Part shown: in pieces, positions 17,726 to 26,805 of the stretch
Layout: each line of letters opens with the position of its first letter
Numbering within the stretch: the first letter of the stretch is position 1
DNA from: Actinomycetota bacterium
GTDB lineage: Bacteria > Actinomycetota > CADDZG01 > JAHWKV01
DNA: 64,000 bases
Reading direction: 5' to 3'
Assembly (NCBI GenBank): GCA_030447305.1
Contig: JAUJPC010000004.1
Coordinates: 153,268 to 217,267, forward strand
Translations under genes and position numbers: made by a program
Notes under the pieces: model-generated
Databases searched by the model: none
Told to the model about the DNA's origin: nothing
What the model saw: the letters and a program-made list of their open reading frames with translations, nothing else

Positions 17726-18204
17726 TCTTGAACTTTCATGCGATGCTACCCAGCGAGGCTACCCTCGGCCCCCCACTTCAAACCCTGGATGGCATGCCAT
17801 GGTGACCGGACATCCACCGATCACGGCTCCGCCCATGTGCGCCAGGCCTCGGTCTGGGAGATGCTTGGCAAACCAATGCGACCGGGATTGCTCGGTCAAA
17901 TCCGGAGCGGCGGTACGATCGAACAACAGCTGATCCAATGGAGGAATAAGGGCGGTGGTCACGAGTCGGGAGGCAGCCGTCCGGCAAGGACCATGGCGGC
18001 GGCCGACTATCGCAGAAATGTGTTTCTTTCAGGTTTATCTCATAGCTGCCTCAGGTAGTCCTAAGGTCCGGCTGCTCCCATGAAAAGGCGCCGCGTGGCG
18101 CTCACTCTCAAGTAGCGGCATAGAGAAAGGGCATATGCAACCTCTTCAGGACCACGCCGCTGACTCCCGATTCGACGCCGGCCACGACCCGCTAGGAGAG
18201 AAAG
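17726..18204. other. Gene-free stretch before the MoxR operon
   Basis: About 480 bases without a convincing gene on either strand. Open frames here are short and Arg/Pro-rich. The last part should hold the promoter of the MoxR operon, but I see no clear box. Confidence 0.5.
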
Positions 18205-19347
18205 ATGAGCTCGCATAGCTGGAGACCTCCGATCACGGTTAACGCCACTACCGTTGATGAATCGGGCCTTCCATTTCAAGGACCACCGGCTTCAGTGGAG
18301 GAGGTCGCGCGCATCTTGGAACTGGCCCGCTTCGAAATAAAGAGAGTTCTTGCCGGGCAGGACCAGATGCTGGAGAAAGTGATGACCGCGCTGATTGCCC
18401 GGGGCCATGTCCTGCTGGAGGGGGTACCCGGTCTTGCGAAGACTCTGACCGTCCGCACGGTCGCCCAGGTCTTCGGTGGCGTTTTCAAGCGTATTCAATT
18501 CACTCCGGACCTCGTGCCGGCCGACCTCGTTGGAACGAGAGTCTTAGAGCCCGGGAATGCCACATTCCGCGTCGAGCTGGGTCCCGTGTTTGCCAATTTC
18601 CTTCTAGCTGATGAGATCAACAGGGCTCCGGCCAAGGTCCAGTCGGCGCTCCTGGAAGTTATGCAGGAGCGCCAGGTCACGATCGGCGGCACCTCGTTTC
18701 AGGTACCCGAGCCGTTCCTCACACTCGCCACCCAGAATCCAATCGAATCGGAGGGCACCTACCCTCTCCCGGAAGCACAGCTGGACCGGTTCATGCTTAA
18801 GGTCCTGGTTGACTATCCCGAGTATCACGACGAGCTGACGGTGGTAGACAGGGCGATGCAACCTCCACCTCCGCCCAGGCAGGTGCTTGAACCCCAGGTT
18901 CTGCGAGGCGCTCAAGAGCTGACCAGGAGGGTTTACGTTGACTGGCGCCTGCGGGACTATTCGGTCAAGCTGGCCTCCGCGACACGCCGCCCCAAAGACT
19001 ACGGCGTCGAGGAAGTCGAGCCCTACATCCAGTACGGTGCGAGCCCGCGGGCCCCGATCAACCTCATCCTCGCGGCAAGGGCCTTGTCGGTAATCCGAGG
19101 TCGCGACTACGTGCTACCGGCGGATGTGGAAATGCTGGTGCCCGACGTACTGCGGCACAGGATCGTGCCTTCGTACCGAGCACTGGCCGAAGGCGTCTCA
19201 GCCGACGACATTCTCAGCCGGGTGCTGGAAAAGCTTCCGGTACCTCGCATAGACACGGTTACCTGGAACCGGCCGGCCTGGGCCATCATCGCCTCGTCTA
19301 TACCCGGCGGGCCGGAGGGACCTATTATCACCCCCCCGAAGGACTGA
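18205..19347 (+). CDS. MoxR-type AAA+ ATPase
   Basis: The 380-residue product has Walker A GVPGLAKT near residue 74, Walker B LLADEINRAPAKVQSALLE near 133 (given in part), sensor LATQNPIE near 173 and the PLPEAQLDRF motif of the MoxR clade near 188. MoxR ATPases act as chaperones that mature partner proteins bearing VWA domains. A strong AGGAGAG site precedes the ATG. The DUF58 and VWA genes follow with a 9-base gap and a 4-base overlap, the classic operon order. Confidence 0.93.
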   Translation: MSSHSWRPPITVNATTVDESGLPFQGPPASVEEVARILELARFEIKRVLAGQDQMLEKVMTALIARGHVLLEGVPGLAKTLTVRTVAQVFGGVFKRIQFTPDLVPADLVGTRVLEPGNATFRVELGPVFANFLLADEINRAPAKVQSALLEVMQERQVTIGGTSFQVPEPFLTLATQNPIESEGTYPLPEAQLDRFMLKVLVDYPEYHDELTVVDRAMQPPPPPRQVLEPQVLRGAQELTRRVYVDWRLRDYSVKLASATRRPKDYGVEEVEPYIQYGASPRAPINLILAARALSVIRGRDYVLPADVEMLVPDVLRHRIVPSYRALAEGVSADDILSRVLEKLPVPRIDTVTWNRPAWAIIASSIPGGPEGPIITPPKD

Positions 19348-19356
19348 TCGGCCGGC

Positions 19357-20397
19357 ATGAAATCGGCAAATGAGCGGCTTCGGCGTGTGGGTGCGCTAAT
19401 CCGGAACGCTCCCACGGCACCGGTCGTTCCTGCGCAGTCTCCAGCGCAGTCTCCAGCGCAGTCTCCAGCGCAGTCTCCAGTAAAGCTTCCGACGGCTGAG
19501 CGCATATTGAGAGAGATGGAGTTGCAGATCATCAAGCGCCTGAATGGTTTGAACACCGGGGTGCATCGCAGTCCGTTCCTGGGTGATGGGACCGAGTTCG
19601 CCGAGATTCGGGAGTACCTGCCTGGTGACGACGTCCGATCTATCGACTGGAACGTAACCGCCCGTACCGGACATCCGCATGTGCGGACCTATGAGTCCGA
19701 ACGTGACACGAGCGCATTCTTTCTGGTCGATCGGTCTGCCTCTATGGGGTTTGGCACCGCGGCGCAAACCAAGGAAGAGCTTCTTCAGCAGGTGGTCGCA
19801 GGGGTCTCGGCCATGATGCTGCGCCGGGGAGACCGGATTGGGGGAATGCTCTTCGGCGACACACGCCTCGCCGAGCTGAACTTCTCCTCCGGCCGCAAAG
19901 CGGCTCTTCGGCTTCTCGAGCTCCTGAGTCAGGTCAAGCCCCAGGAAGGCAGGGGGAGCCGGCTGGACCTTGCACTGGACGAGGTCAACATGGTGGTTCG
20001 CCGCCCTTCGGTGATAGTCGTGGTCACAGACTGGCTGGGCGGAGGGTCCTGGAGGGAGCCGCTCATGCGCCTTGCTCACCGGCACGAAGTGATTGCCGTT
20101 GAGATCGGGGATCCGAGGGAGGCGTTTCTGCCATCGGTGGGTCCGTTGATCCTGCAGGATCCGGAAACCGGTCATCAGCTTGAGCTGGACACCTCGCGGC
20201 CCGAGCTGATGCAGGCGTATCAGGCGGCTGCTGAGAACCAGATAAAGCTGCGAGAAGAGTGGATCGCTGCTTCCGGCGCCCGTCATCTGGTGGTCTCCAC
20301 GGATCGAGACTGGCTCTCGGATATCACCGCCTTTCTCGCAAAAAAACGGCACCACAGGCCCCCGTCCACCTCAGCGGCATCAAGACAGGCAAAATGA
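19357..20397 (+). CDS. DUF58 domain protein with VWA-like core
   Basis: The 346-residue product carries a short tandem (AQSP)x4 linker near residues 26-41, then the DUF58 signature GDGTEFAEIREYLPGDD near 70 and SIDWNVTARTG near 90, then a VWA-like fold starting FFLVDRSASMGFG near 125. DUF58 proteins are usual partners of MoxR ATPases. No membrane segment is visible, unlike longer relatives. The stop overlaps the next start (ATGA). Confidence 0.9.
   Translation: MKSANERLRRVGALIRNAPTAPVVPAQSPAQSPAQSPAQSPVKLPTAERILREMELQIIKRLNGLNTGVHRSPFLGDGTEFAEIREYLPGDDVRSIDWNVTARTGHPHVRTYESERDTSAFFLVDRSASMGFGTAAQTKEELLQQVVAGVSAMMLRRGDRIGGMLFGDTRLAELNFSSGRKAALRLLELLSQVKPQEGRGSRLDLALDEVNMVVRRPSVIVVVTDWLGGGSWREPLMRLAHRHEVIAVEIGDPREAFLPSVGPLILQDPETGHQLELDTSRPELMQAYQAAAENQIKLREEWIAASGARHLVVSTDRDWLSDITAFLAKKRHHRPPSTSAASRQAK
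19433..19480 (+). repeat. 12-bp tandem repeat, four exact copies
   Basis: CGCAGTCTCCAG is repeated four times without mismatch inside the DUF58 gene and encodes AQSP four times. The unit keeps the frame, so copy number can change linker length without breaking the protein. Confidence 0.9.
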
Positions 20398-21338
20398 GCT
20401 TCATCAATCCCTGGGTTCTGTGGCTGCTTCTGCTGGCGCCGGCCCTCGGGGCGATGTACCTCCTCATGCAGCAGCGCCGCAAGTCCTACGCAGTTCGCTT
20501 CACCAACCTCGAGTTGCTGGAAACCGTTGCTCCACGAAGCCCCGGGTGGCGCCGCCACGTTGCCCCGGTGTTGTTCCTCGTGACTTTGATCCTGCTCATT
20601 GGAGCCGCTGCCCGTCCCGTGGCAACTCTGAGAATTCCCAGGGAGCAGGCGTCCATCATGCTCGTCATGGATATCAGCGGGTCCATGGCGGCAACTGACC
20701 TGGAACCCAATCGGATCGTCGCCGCCAAAGACGCCGCAAGGGAGTTCCTTGACTCTCTCCCCGAACGGATGCGTGTAGGACTGGTCGCGTTCAGCGACTA
20801 CGCCAGCTTGGTCGCTCCGCTTACTGCAGACAAAGAGGTGGTGGATGAAGCGCTGAGCAAGTTGCGCGTCCAGGGTGGTACCGCCATGGGGGATGGTCTT
20901 GCGGTCGCTTTGGATCAAATCGAGGTCGAGCGCCAAACAGGCCAGCGTGTGCCGGCGTCGATTCTTGTCTTGTCCGACGGAGCGTCGAACCGCGGGGTCC
21001 CGCCGGATCAGGTTGCCGAAGCTGCCAGGGCCGCACAAGTGCCCGTGTACTTAATCGGCGTTGGCACCGAAGCGGGAGTGGTTCAGCGAAACGGCAACCA
21101 GCTGATTCGCGTTCAACTAAACCGGGCGGAGCTGGAATCGGTTGCACAAGCCACGGGTGGACGTTACTTCCAATCGACAACCTCGGAATCTTTGGAGGAA
21201 ATCTACCGGAGCGTCGGCTCCTCCCTCGGATTCCGGGAGGAGCGAAAGGAGCTCACGCCGCAGGTCGTGGGGCTGGCCGCCGTGTTTCTGGTTGCGACCG
21301 CCGCCTTGAGCCTGTTGTGGTTCCAGCGACTCCCATAG
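20394..21338 (+). CDS. VWA domain membrane protein (BatA-like)
   Basis: Read from the ATG at 20394 that overlaps the DUF58 stop, the product has 314 residues. It has N-terminal hydrophobic segments near residues 6-22 and 57-75, a VWA domain with the MIDAS motif VMDISGSMAA near 90, the threonine in GTAMGDGL near 160 and ASILVLSDG near 180, and a C-terminal membrane segment near 295. This is the layout of BatA-type proteins encoded with MoxR. Its role is probably in envelope stability or complex assembly. Confidence 0.9.
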   Translation: MSFINPWVLWLLLLAPALGAMYLLMQQRRKSYAVRFTNLELLETVAPRSPGWRRHVAPVLFLVTLILLIGAAARPVATLRIPREQASIMLVMDISGSMAATDLEPNRIVAAKDAAREFLDSLPERMRVGLVAFSDYASLVAPLTADKEVVDEALSKLRVQGGTAMGDGLAVALDQIEVERQTGQRVPASILVLSDGASNRGVPPDQVAEAARAAQVPVYLIGVGTEAGVVQRNGNQLIRVQLNRAELESVAQATGGRYFQSTTSESLEEIYRSVGSSLGFREERKELTPQVVGLAAVFLVATAALSLLWFQRLP

Positions 21339-21353
21339 CCTGATGGCATCGCC

Positions 21354-22106
21354 CTAGCGCCGGTTCAGTCGCTCATAGGGCAGCGGATTAGCCGGAGTCT
21401 CCACATTGATTTCAGAGTTGGGCTCGGCCAGTTTTAGCTGGAGGGTGAAGTTCACTCCGGAGATGCCTTCCAGGGCCTTGCGAAAGGCCTCCGGAGGGTC
21501 TCCGCCAAAATCCACGGTGACCAGCAGGCTGCGCAAGATGCGGTCGTCCTTGCCGGTGACCATCCGCAGGTTGGCCTGCTTGACCGCCCCCCTCAGCAAC
21601 TCGGCGTCGTCCCCCTCGATCTCAGGACGGTCGATGCCACCGTAATCTCTGGCGATGCCCAGCAGATCGTTTATCGCGGCGACAACATCAAGCTCCCCGG
21701 ACACCGTTTCCGTATTGGAGCCGTCCTCGCTGGTCACCACCTCCGAGTCGGGGACCCAGTCGTCAAGGTCGAGCCCCGAGAAGGGCCCTCGGTTTCCTGC
21801 GTCGTCCGATCCCCGCATCGACTGCACCTTCTCATTGGGCAGGCAGTACGTGCGCTGCCCGACCCTGATGAAGGCCGCATCCCCGGTCGACACAAAGCCA
21901 AAGACGTCCTCCGCTTTTCCGGCAAACCTGGTGTAGGTGAGATCGGCTTCAGGAAGGCCCTGCCCCTCAGGCATCGAGAAGGGACCCTTCAGCTCGAAGC
22001 CGGTCTTCTGGCCGGCAGGCGTGCTGGCCACCAGGCGCATCTCCATATTGCCGCTGCGGATGTCGCCGAGCTTGGCGGCGGTCTTCTCCAGCGGTCCGGC
22101 GAACAT
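21354..22106 (-). CDS. Lipoprotein, LppX/LprG-like, start codon unclear
   Basis: The product (250 residues from the first ATG) has two halves of beta-strand-rich sequence like mycobacterial LppX/LprAFG lipoproteins, which bind lipids or hold a curved sheet; the match is by general pattern only. In frame just upstream of that ATG the DNA encodes a hydrophobic stretch ending LLAAGCG, a clean lipobox (about 22107-22160). No ATG, GTG or TTG exists upstream before a stop at about 22190, so the signal peptide has no standard start. Either an ATT start, a small indel, or an assembly error is involved. Confidence 0.72.
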   Translation of the reverse strand: MFAGPLEKTAAKLGDIRSGNMEMRLVASTPAGQKTGFELKGPFSMPEGQGLPEADLTYTRFAGKAEDVFGFVSTGDAAFIRVGQRTYCLPNEKVQSMRGSDDAGNRGPFSGLDLDDWVPDSEVVTSEDGSNTETVSGELDVVAAINDLLGIARDYGGIDRPEIEGDDAELLRGAVKQANLRMVTGKDDRILRSLLVTVDFGGDPPEAFRKALEGISGVNFTLQLKLAEPNSEINVETPANPLPYERLNRR

Positions 22107-22580
22107 GCCGCATCCCGCTGCCAGCAGGGCGAGGACAGCTAACGCAATTCGCCCCGGAAATACGGAGCTGGATAGGAGGGAAAGGAACCGTCATTAGCAT
22201 GACCGTCATCCACAGCGTCAAAGACACATGCCGGAGGTCCCGCGCGTCAGATGTGCTCTTGGGGTATAGATGGACTCATCGACGGCACTCTACGGACTCG
22301 TCGAGCAGAACTGACACTCGGCCGAGCGCGCTCGCAGAGCCGGTCAGCGTTACGCAGCACACGATCTCCCGTAGGGAGAACGAAGTCGTACCGGCACCAA
22401 ATCTACTGCCAAGAGGTGGGCACTGGTTCTGGTTCGGGTGCATGGCCACGAAGGCTACTTGCAGCAAGCTACCGCCTGGTCGAGCGGGCGCCACAGGAGG
22501 TTCCGACGAGGATCATTAGGGCCGTAAGCCTAACCATCAAGCGTTGCTGATAACCAATCGAGCTCGGAGCGCGCTCCTTG

Positions 22581-22907
22581 TCAGGGAGTGTCCATCTTTT
22601 CAGCGTCTCGCTTGCCCTCTCCGCTTTTCTGCACTGTGAGCCAGGACCCATCCCGGGCCACGATGTGGTCGCCTGGCGATTCATGGCCAACGACCACCAG
22701 GAAGTAAGAATCGCCCTTACGGATCTGCCGGTACTGATCCGCCGTTACTTGGATCACTTCCTCGCAGTCGCTGTTCGTGCACTCGCAAACGAGCCACATC
22801 TTTCTGGTCTGCTGTGGACCCATTCGTAAGTTGATGCGATTGTTGATCTTGCGGCCGAGGTCCTGATTTGTCGTGTCGGCGTATACCCTTGGCTCGCCAT
22901 CTTGCAT
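22581..22907 (-). CDS. Conserved actinobacterial hypothetical protein with CxC...C motif
   Basis: The 108-residue product has WLVCECTNSDCEE near residue 38 followed by a conserved-looking FLVVVGHESPGDHIV near 70 and a terminal WLTVQKSGE. Small proteins with this C-x-C-x4-C plus GHE pattern recur in actinobacterial genomes; their function is not known. The cysteines could bind zinc. A GGGGAAA site lies before the ATG. It is isolated in a poor-coding stretch. Confidence 0.65.
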   Translation of the reverse strand: MQDGEPRVYADTTNQDLGRKINNRINLRMGPQQTRKMWLVCECTNSDCEEVIQVTADQYRQIRKGDSYFLVVVGHESPGDHIVARDGSWLTVQKSGEGKRDAEKMDTP

Positions 22908-23542
22908 TGATTTCCCCGCAGCGTTGATGGAGTTTCAACTCTAATTATGCCAAAACCAGGTGCCCGTGCGCGCCCTGTGTGGTGGCATACCGCTGCATGT
23001 GTTCTAAGCCATCCGAACTCGGCAACGAACATCGCCGCGTTCGCTGGTTACATTGAGAGGCGACGCCTGTGGCAGCACGTCAGAGCAGGCAAGCTCGTTC
23101 GGTCGCGGAGCTTGATTACGACGCGAGTCGAGACCCTCCGGTCGCCGCCTGGCGATCATCCCCTTAACTGCGCCCGACGCAACGACCCAAGATCCCCCTA
23201 GTGGCTGGCGGAGCCCATCAGCTATTGTCACCGAGGGCCTGCAGAGCCTGTCGATTCACGTTTCTGAGTCCTGGGCAAATCGACCCCATCTTTCGTTGTC
23301 GGGCACATCCACCATCACCTCCGGGTTCAGTACCTGAACCATGGTGACGTCGTCCTCGCTCCTTACAACACTTTGCATGGACGAAGAAGCCCGAGCGCTT
23401 ACGCAGCGCACTCAACCAAGCGCCTTTAGAGGCGAGCCACAAAGCCTGATGAGGTCAGAAGACGAACTAAACAAAACGTTCGGGGGTCCAATCTCCACCA
23501 AACGTCCGGCGCTCATATGCCAGACTACATCGGCGGATTGAA
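22908..23542. other. Gene-poor stretch
   Basis: No convincing intact gene. A 40-codon minus-strand frame at 23256-23378 (MQSVVRSEDD...) has acidic, protein-like composition but no ribosome site and may be a remnant. The rest looks non-coding or decayed. Confidence 0.45.
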
Positions 23543-23864
23543 TCAGCTCCCGCCGTGGCTGGCCAACAGCACGGTTCCGTGGTGTTCGGCCACGATACGC
23601 TCGACCAGTTTGGCGGCAGCCGGATCCATGTTGGCATCGCTTCGTCGAGCATCAGGATCGAAGGATTTCCGAGCAGCGCCCTGGCCAGCGCCAGGCGCTG
23701 CCGCTAATGGCAACGGTATGTCCCGGTTCGGCTGTGGCGCTGAGCCCATGAATTGCTCCCTCCAGATGTATGTTTTCGAAGGTGAGTCGGCCGGGCCCGC
23801 CGGGTAGTGTTGGGACGCCTTCAAGGACGCTCAAGCGGGTGAGGCGGGCCAGAAACTCCTCCAC
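23543..23864 (-). pseudogene. Remnant of an ABC transporter ATPase domain
   Basis: Read on the minus strand, one frame gives LTFENIHLEGAIHGLSA and HTVAISG, the start of an ABC ATPase up to the edge of Walker A. At about 23698 this joins directly, in another frame, to QRLALARALLGNPSILMLDEA (start given only), i.e. the end of the signature and Walker B. A further 1- or 2-base shift leads to MDPAAAKLVERIV and LLASHGG, the D-loop and H-loop. Walker A lysine and most of the signature region are deleted. It cannot make a working ATPase. The sequence looks like an ABC exporter. Confidence 0.75.
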
Positions 23865-24113
23865 CTTCTGCGTACTGACTCGGCCGTTGTGCCAGTAATC
23901 CTGAACGCGCCCCAGATCCCGATGAGTTCAGGATGAGCGGCGAATGAGAAGTCTCTACCAAGAGGTTGCGGAGCAGCCGCACCGCGGGGAACGCGTCAGG
24001 ATGCCAGATTGTCGGGTCGCCCGTGTGTCGCTGAAGCGTGAGGCTCAACAGAGATGAGAGGATTCTCATCCCCGTCTCACGAAAGTAAGGGGACAGTTGC
24101 CGATGATTGGCTT

Positions 24114-24662
24114 ATGAGTGCCCGAAGGACCGCGTCGATTGTCTTGTTCAGCTTCATACTGGGCGGAGCCCTGATTGCGGCTGGCGTCGAGTACCTTCGC
24201 CCGCCGCGGCCCTCGACGGTGTCGCCGATAGAGCTCCAAGCCTTCCCCCCCGGAGGTGGTGGACCGGAGCCGAGCCCTGCTGTGTCCGGGGATGCCTCCT
24301 CAGATTCCAATTCGCCGGGCTCGGGCTCAACGTCCACGGCGGGACGCCCAAGCAGCCTGTCTGGAGGAGCTGAGGGTCCCCAGGATTCTGTTGTTCGGGT
24401 TCCGGGTGCTCTCCCGCCGGCGCCACCGGCTCCAGCCGGATCAGGATCGGCGCCACCGGCTCCAGCCGGATCAAGATCGGCGCCACCGGCTCCGGCCCGG
24501 CCAAGATCCGCTCCGCCTGCGGACCCGGATGGGGGTCAGACGAACGGCGGCGCCCGTCCCGTCGCACCGCCACCACCGCCGTTAGCGGGAGACGACGATA
24601 CGGGGACCGATGATGGAGGCGGAGATGACGACGCCGGCGGCGACGATCGCGGTGAGGATTGA
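24114..24662 (+). CDS. Membrane-anchored Pro/Ser-rich protein with Asp-rich tail
   Basis: From the ATG at 24114 the product has about 182 residues: one membrane segment (IVLFSFILGGALIAAGV, near residues 9-25), then a long low-complexity exterior of Pro, Ala, Ser and Gly containing three copies of a ten-residue repeat, ending in a tail of Asp and Gly (GDDDTG, GGGDDDAGGDD). It is probably an extended cell-surface protein; the acidic tail could bind cations. It lies 24 bases before the two-component system genes and could be their partner or target. No known domain. Confidence 0.62.
   Translation: MSARRTASIVLFSFILGGALIAAGVEYLRPPRPSTVSPIELQAFPPGGGGPEPSPAVSGDASSDSNSPGSGSTSTAGRPSSLSGGAEGPQDSVVRVPGALPPAPPAPAGSGSAPPAPAGSRSAPPAPARPRSAPPADPDGGQTNGGARPVAPPPPPLAGDDDTGTDDGGGDDDAGGDDRGED
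24421..24510 (+). repeat. 30-bp tandem repeat, three copies
   Basis: Three adjacent 30-base units beginning CGCCACCGGCTCC encode a repeated APPAPAG-type segment in the surface protein. The first two differ at one base; the third is more diverged. The unit is a multiple of three, so length can vary in frame. Confidence 0.85.
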
Positions 24663-24686
24663 ACAGGGCTAAGCGGTTCTTCCGAC

Positions 24687-26137
24687 GTGCTCAGCAGCGC
24701 CCCCGCTCGCCGGGGACCGATACTCACTAGCATCCGAACCCGGGTTGTGGCATGGTTCGTGTTCCTTTTGGCCTTGGCTACGGTGGGCTCGGTGCTGGTC
24801 GCCCGGCAGATACTCCTGAACCGTCTCGACCAGAGGATAGATCAAGAGCTCGTGCGGGAGAGCCGTGAGCTAAGGATCCTTGCCAGGGACGAGATCCCGA
24901 GACCGGAGAGCCCTTCGGTGGTGCTGTCGAGAGAGTCTTCCAAGTCTTCCTGGAACGAAATATCCCCTCACAGAACGAGGCGATGATCACCTTTGTCGGC
25001 GGCCGGGCATATCTCAGAAGTGCTCAGCGAGTGCCTTACCGGCTCGACCGCGATCCTAGGCTAGTCGCTCGTTGGGCAAACCTGGATCAAACGGAGCGAG
25101 ACTCGGTAACCACCGACGCCGGCCGTGTCGAGTTCCTGGCCGTTCCTGTAAAGCACCTCGGCGAAACCAAAGGCGTGTTCGTAATGGCCACTTTTCGAGA
25201 TAGAGAGCTAGCTGCAACCAATTCCGCAATCGCCGGGATCGCCGCAACCGGTGGTGCAGTTCTGATCATCGGCTCCGTGTTGGCCTGGCTCGTGGCGGAG
25301 CGGATCCTGGGGCCGGTGAGAAACATCAGCCGGACCGCCAGATCAATATCGGTGACGGACCTTACCCGGCGTATCGAGGTCACCGGCCGGGATGAGCTGG
25401 CGATGCTGGCATCAACCTTCAACGAGATGCTCGACCGACTCGAGGAGACCTTCAGGTCCGAGAAGCAGTTCTTCGACGATGTGGGGCACGAGCTGAAGAC
25501 GCCGATCACGATCATCCGAGGACATCTCGAAACCGTGGGGCCTGACGGGCATGATCTGCAGAAGGTAGTGCCTCTGGTGATGGAGGAGCTCGGCCGGATG
25601 GGCCGGTTCGTGGACGACCTACTTTTGCTGGCCCGGTCGGAGCTGCCCGATTTCCTTCAACTGGAGATGGTTGACGTGCAAGCGTTGACCGAAGGTCTCT
25701 ATGCCAAGGCCGTAGCCCTTGGTCCGCGCAGTTGGTCCCTGGAAGAGGTCGGGCAGGGGCGGCTCGAGGCAGACCGGGAGAGACTGACCCAGGCACTGTT
25801 GGAGCTGGCGCGAAATGCGACAAAGCACACTACAAGCGATGACTCTATATTCATCGGATCGAGCGTGAACAATGGAGAGGCGCGCTTTTGGGTCAGAGAC
25901 ACCGGCCCGGGAGTTAACCGCAAGGATAGGGAGCGGATCTTTGAACGATCCCAAAGAGCCTACAACGGTCAAGTGAGAAAAGGCGGAGCAGGGCTTGGTC
26001 TGACAATCGTCTCTACGATCGCGAAGGCGCACCACGGAACCGTTGAGCTGGAGAGCGAGCCGGGTATGGGCGCCATGTTCTGCCTGGTACTTCCAATGGA
26101 TCAACCTGTGACCGCGGTGGAGGTAGCGGACCGATGA
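24687..26137 (+). pseudogene. Sensor histidine kinase, broken by one frameshift
   Basis: Two frames together give one HAMP-HisKA-HATPase kinase. The first (24687-24986) has a membrane helix VVAWFVFLLALATVGSVLV near residue 20. The second (from 24983) has the rest of the sensor domain, a second membrane helix, HAMP, the phospho-acceptor in FDDVGHELKTPI, and ATP-binding boxes NATKHT, DTGPGV and GAGLGLTIV. The proper continuation, DPETGEPFGGAVERVFQVF, is readable in the second frame from about 24893, so one base has been lost near 24885-24897. The response regulator overlaps by 4 bases. It could be real inactivation or a sequencing error. Confidence 0.8.
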
Positions 26138-26796
26138 CGAGAATACTGATCGTGGAGGACGAGGAGCGGATCTGTTCCTTCCTTCAAAAGGGGCTGCGCT
26201 CCAACGGATACGCGGCGTCGGTCGCGCGGTTGGGACAAGAGGCTCTCACCTTATGCTCGACAACCAACTTCGATCTGATCCTCCTCGACATCGGACTGCC
26301 GGATGTCAACGGCTTCGAGGTTCTGAGGCGCCTGAGGGCTCAAAAGCGCCGAGCCGCGGTAATTATGTTGACGGCCAGGGATGCAGTGGGAGATCGGGTC
26401 GCCGGCCTAGAGGGCGGAGCCGACGACTATTTGACCAAGCCGTTCAGCTTCGACGAGCTGCTCGCCCGGATAAGGCTGCGGCTGCGACCCGACAGGAGCG
26501 AAGAGCCGACAATCATAAAGGTAGGGGAAGCGGTCCTCGATCTTCGCACCCGGACGCTTTCGGTTGGGGGCAAGACGGTGGAGCTCAGCGCCCGGGAATT
26601 CGCCCTGGCGGAGCTGTTCTTTCGCCATCCGAGACAGGTCCTCTCACGAGAACAGGTACTCAGCAATGTTTGGGGATATGACTACGACCCCGGATCCAAC
26701 GTTGTGGATGTCTATGTCGGCTACTTGAGAAAGAAGCTGGGCAAAGAGCGGATCAAGGCAATGAGGGGTATGGGTTACCGCCTGGAGATGGGGTAA
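26134..26796 (+). CDS. OmpR/PhoB-type response regulator
   Basis: The 220-residue product has a receiver domain with the phospho-acceptor Asp52 (LILLDIGLPD), the conserved threonine in VIMLTARD near 80 and the lysine in YLTKPF near 102, followed by a winged-helix DNA-binding domain ending VVDVYVGYLRKKL and GMGYRLE. It is translationally coupled to the upstream kinase (ATGA overlap), which is frameshifted, so it may now be uncoupled from its sensor. Target genes are not evident. Confidence 0.94.
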   Translation: MTRILIVEDEERICSFLQKGLRSNGYAASVARLGQEALTLCSTTNFDLILLDIGLPDVNGFEVLRRLRAQKRRAAVIMLTARDAVGDRVAGLEGGADDYLTKPFSFDELLARIRLRLRPDRSEEPTIIKVGEAVLDLRTRTLSVGGKTVELSAREFALAELFFRHPRQVLSREQVLSNVWGYDYDPGSNVVDVYVGYLRKKLGKERIKAMRGMGYRLEMG

Positions 26797-26805
26797 AGCG
26801 GTCGC

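Noticed and set aside
23865..24069. Minus-strand frame with TGDPTIWHPDAFPA, reminiscent of AlkA-type DNA glycosylase C-termini
   Set aside because: The likeness covers only about ten residues and no helix-hairpin-helix or catalytic aspartate is visible.
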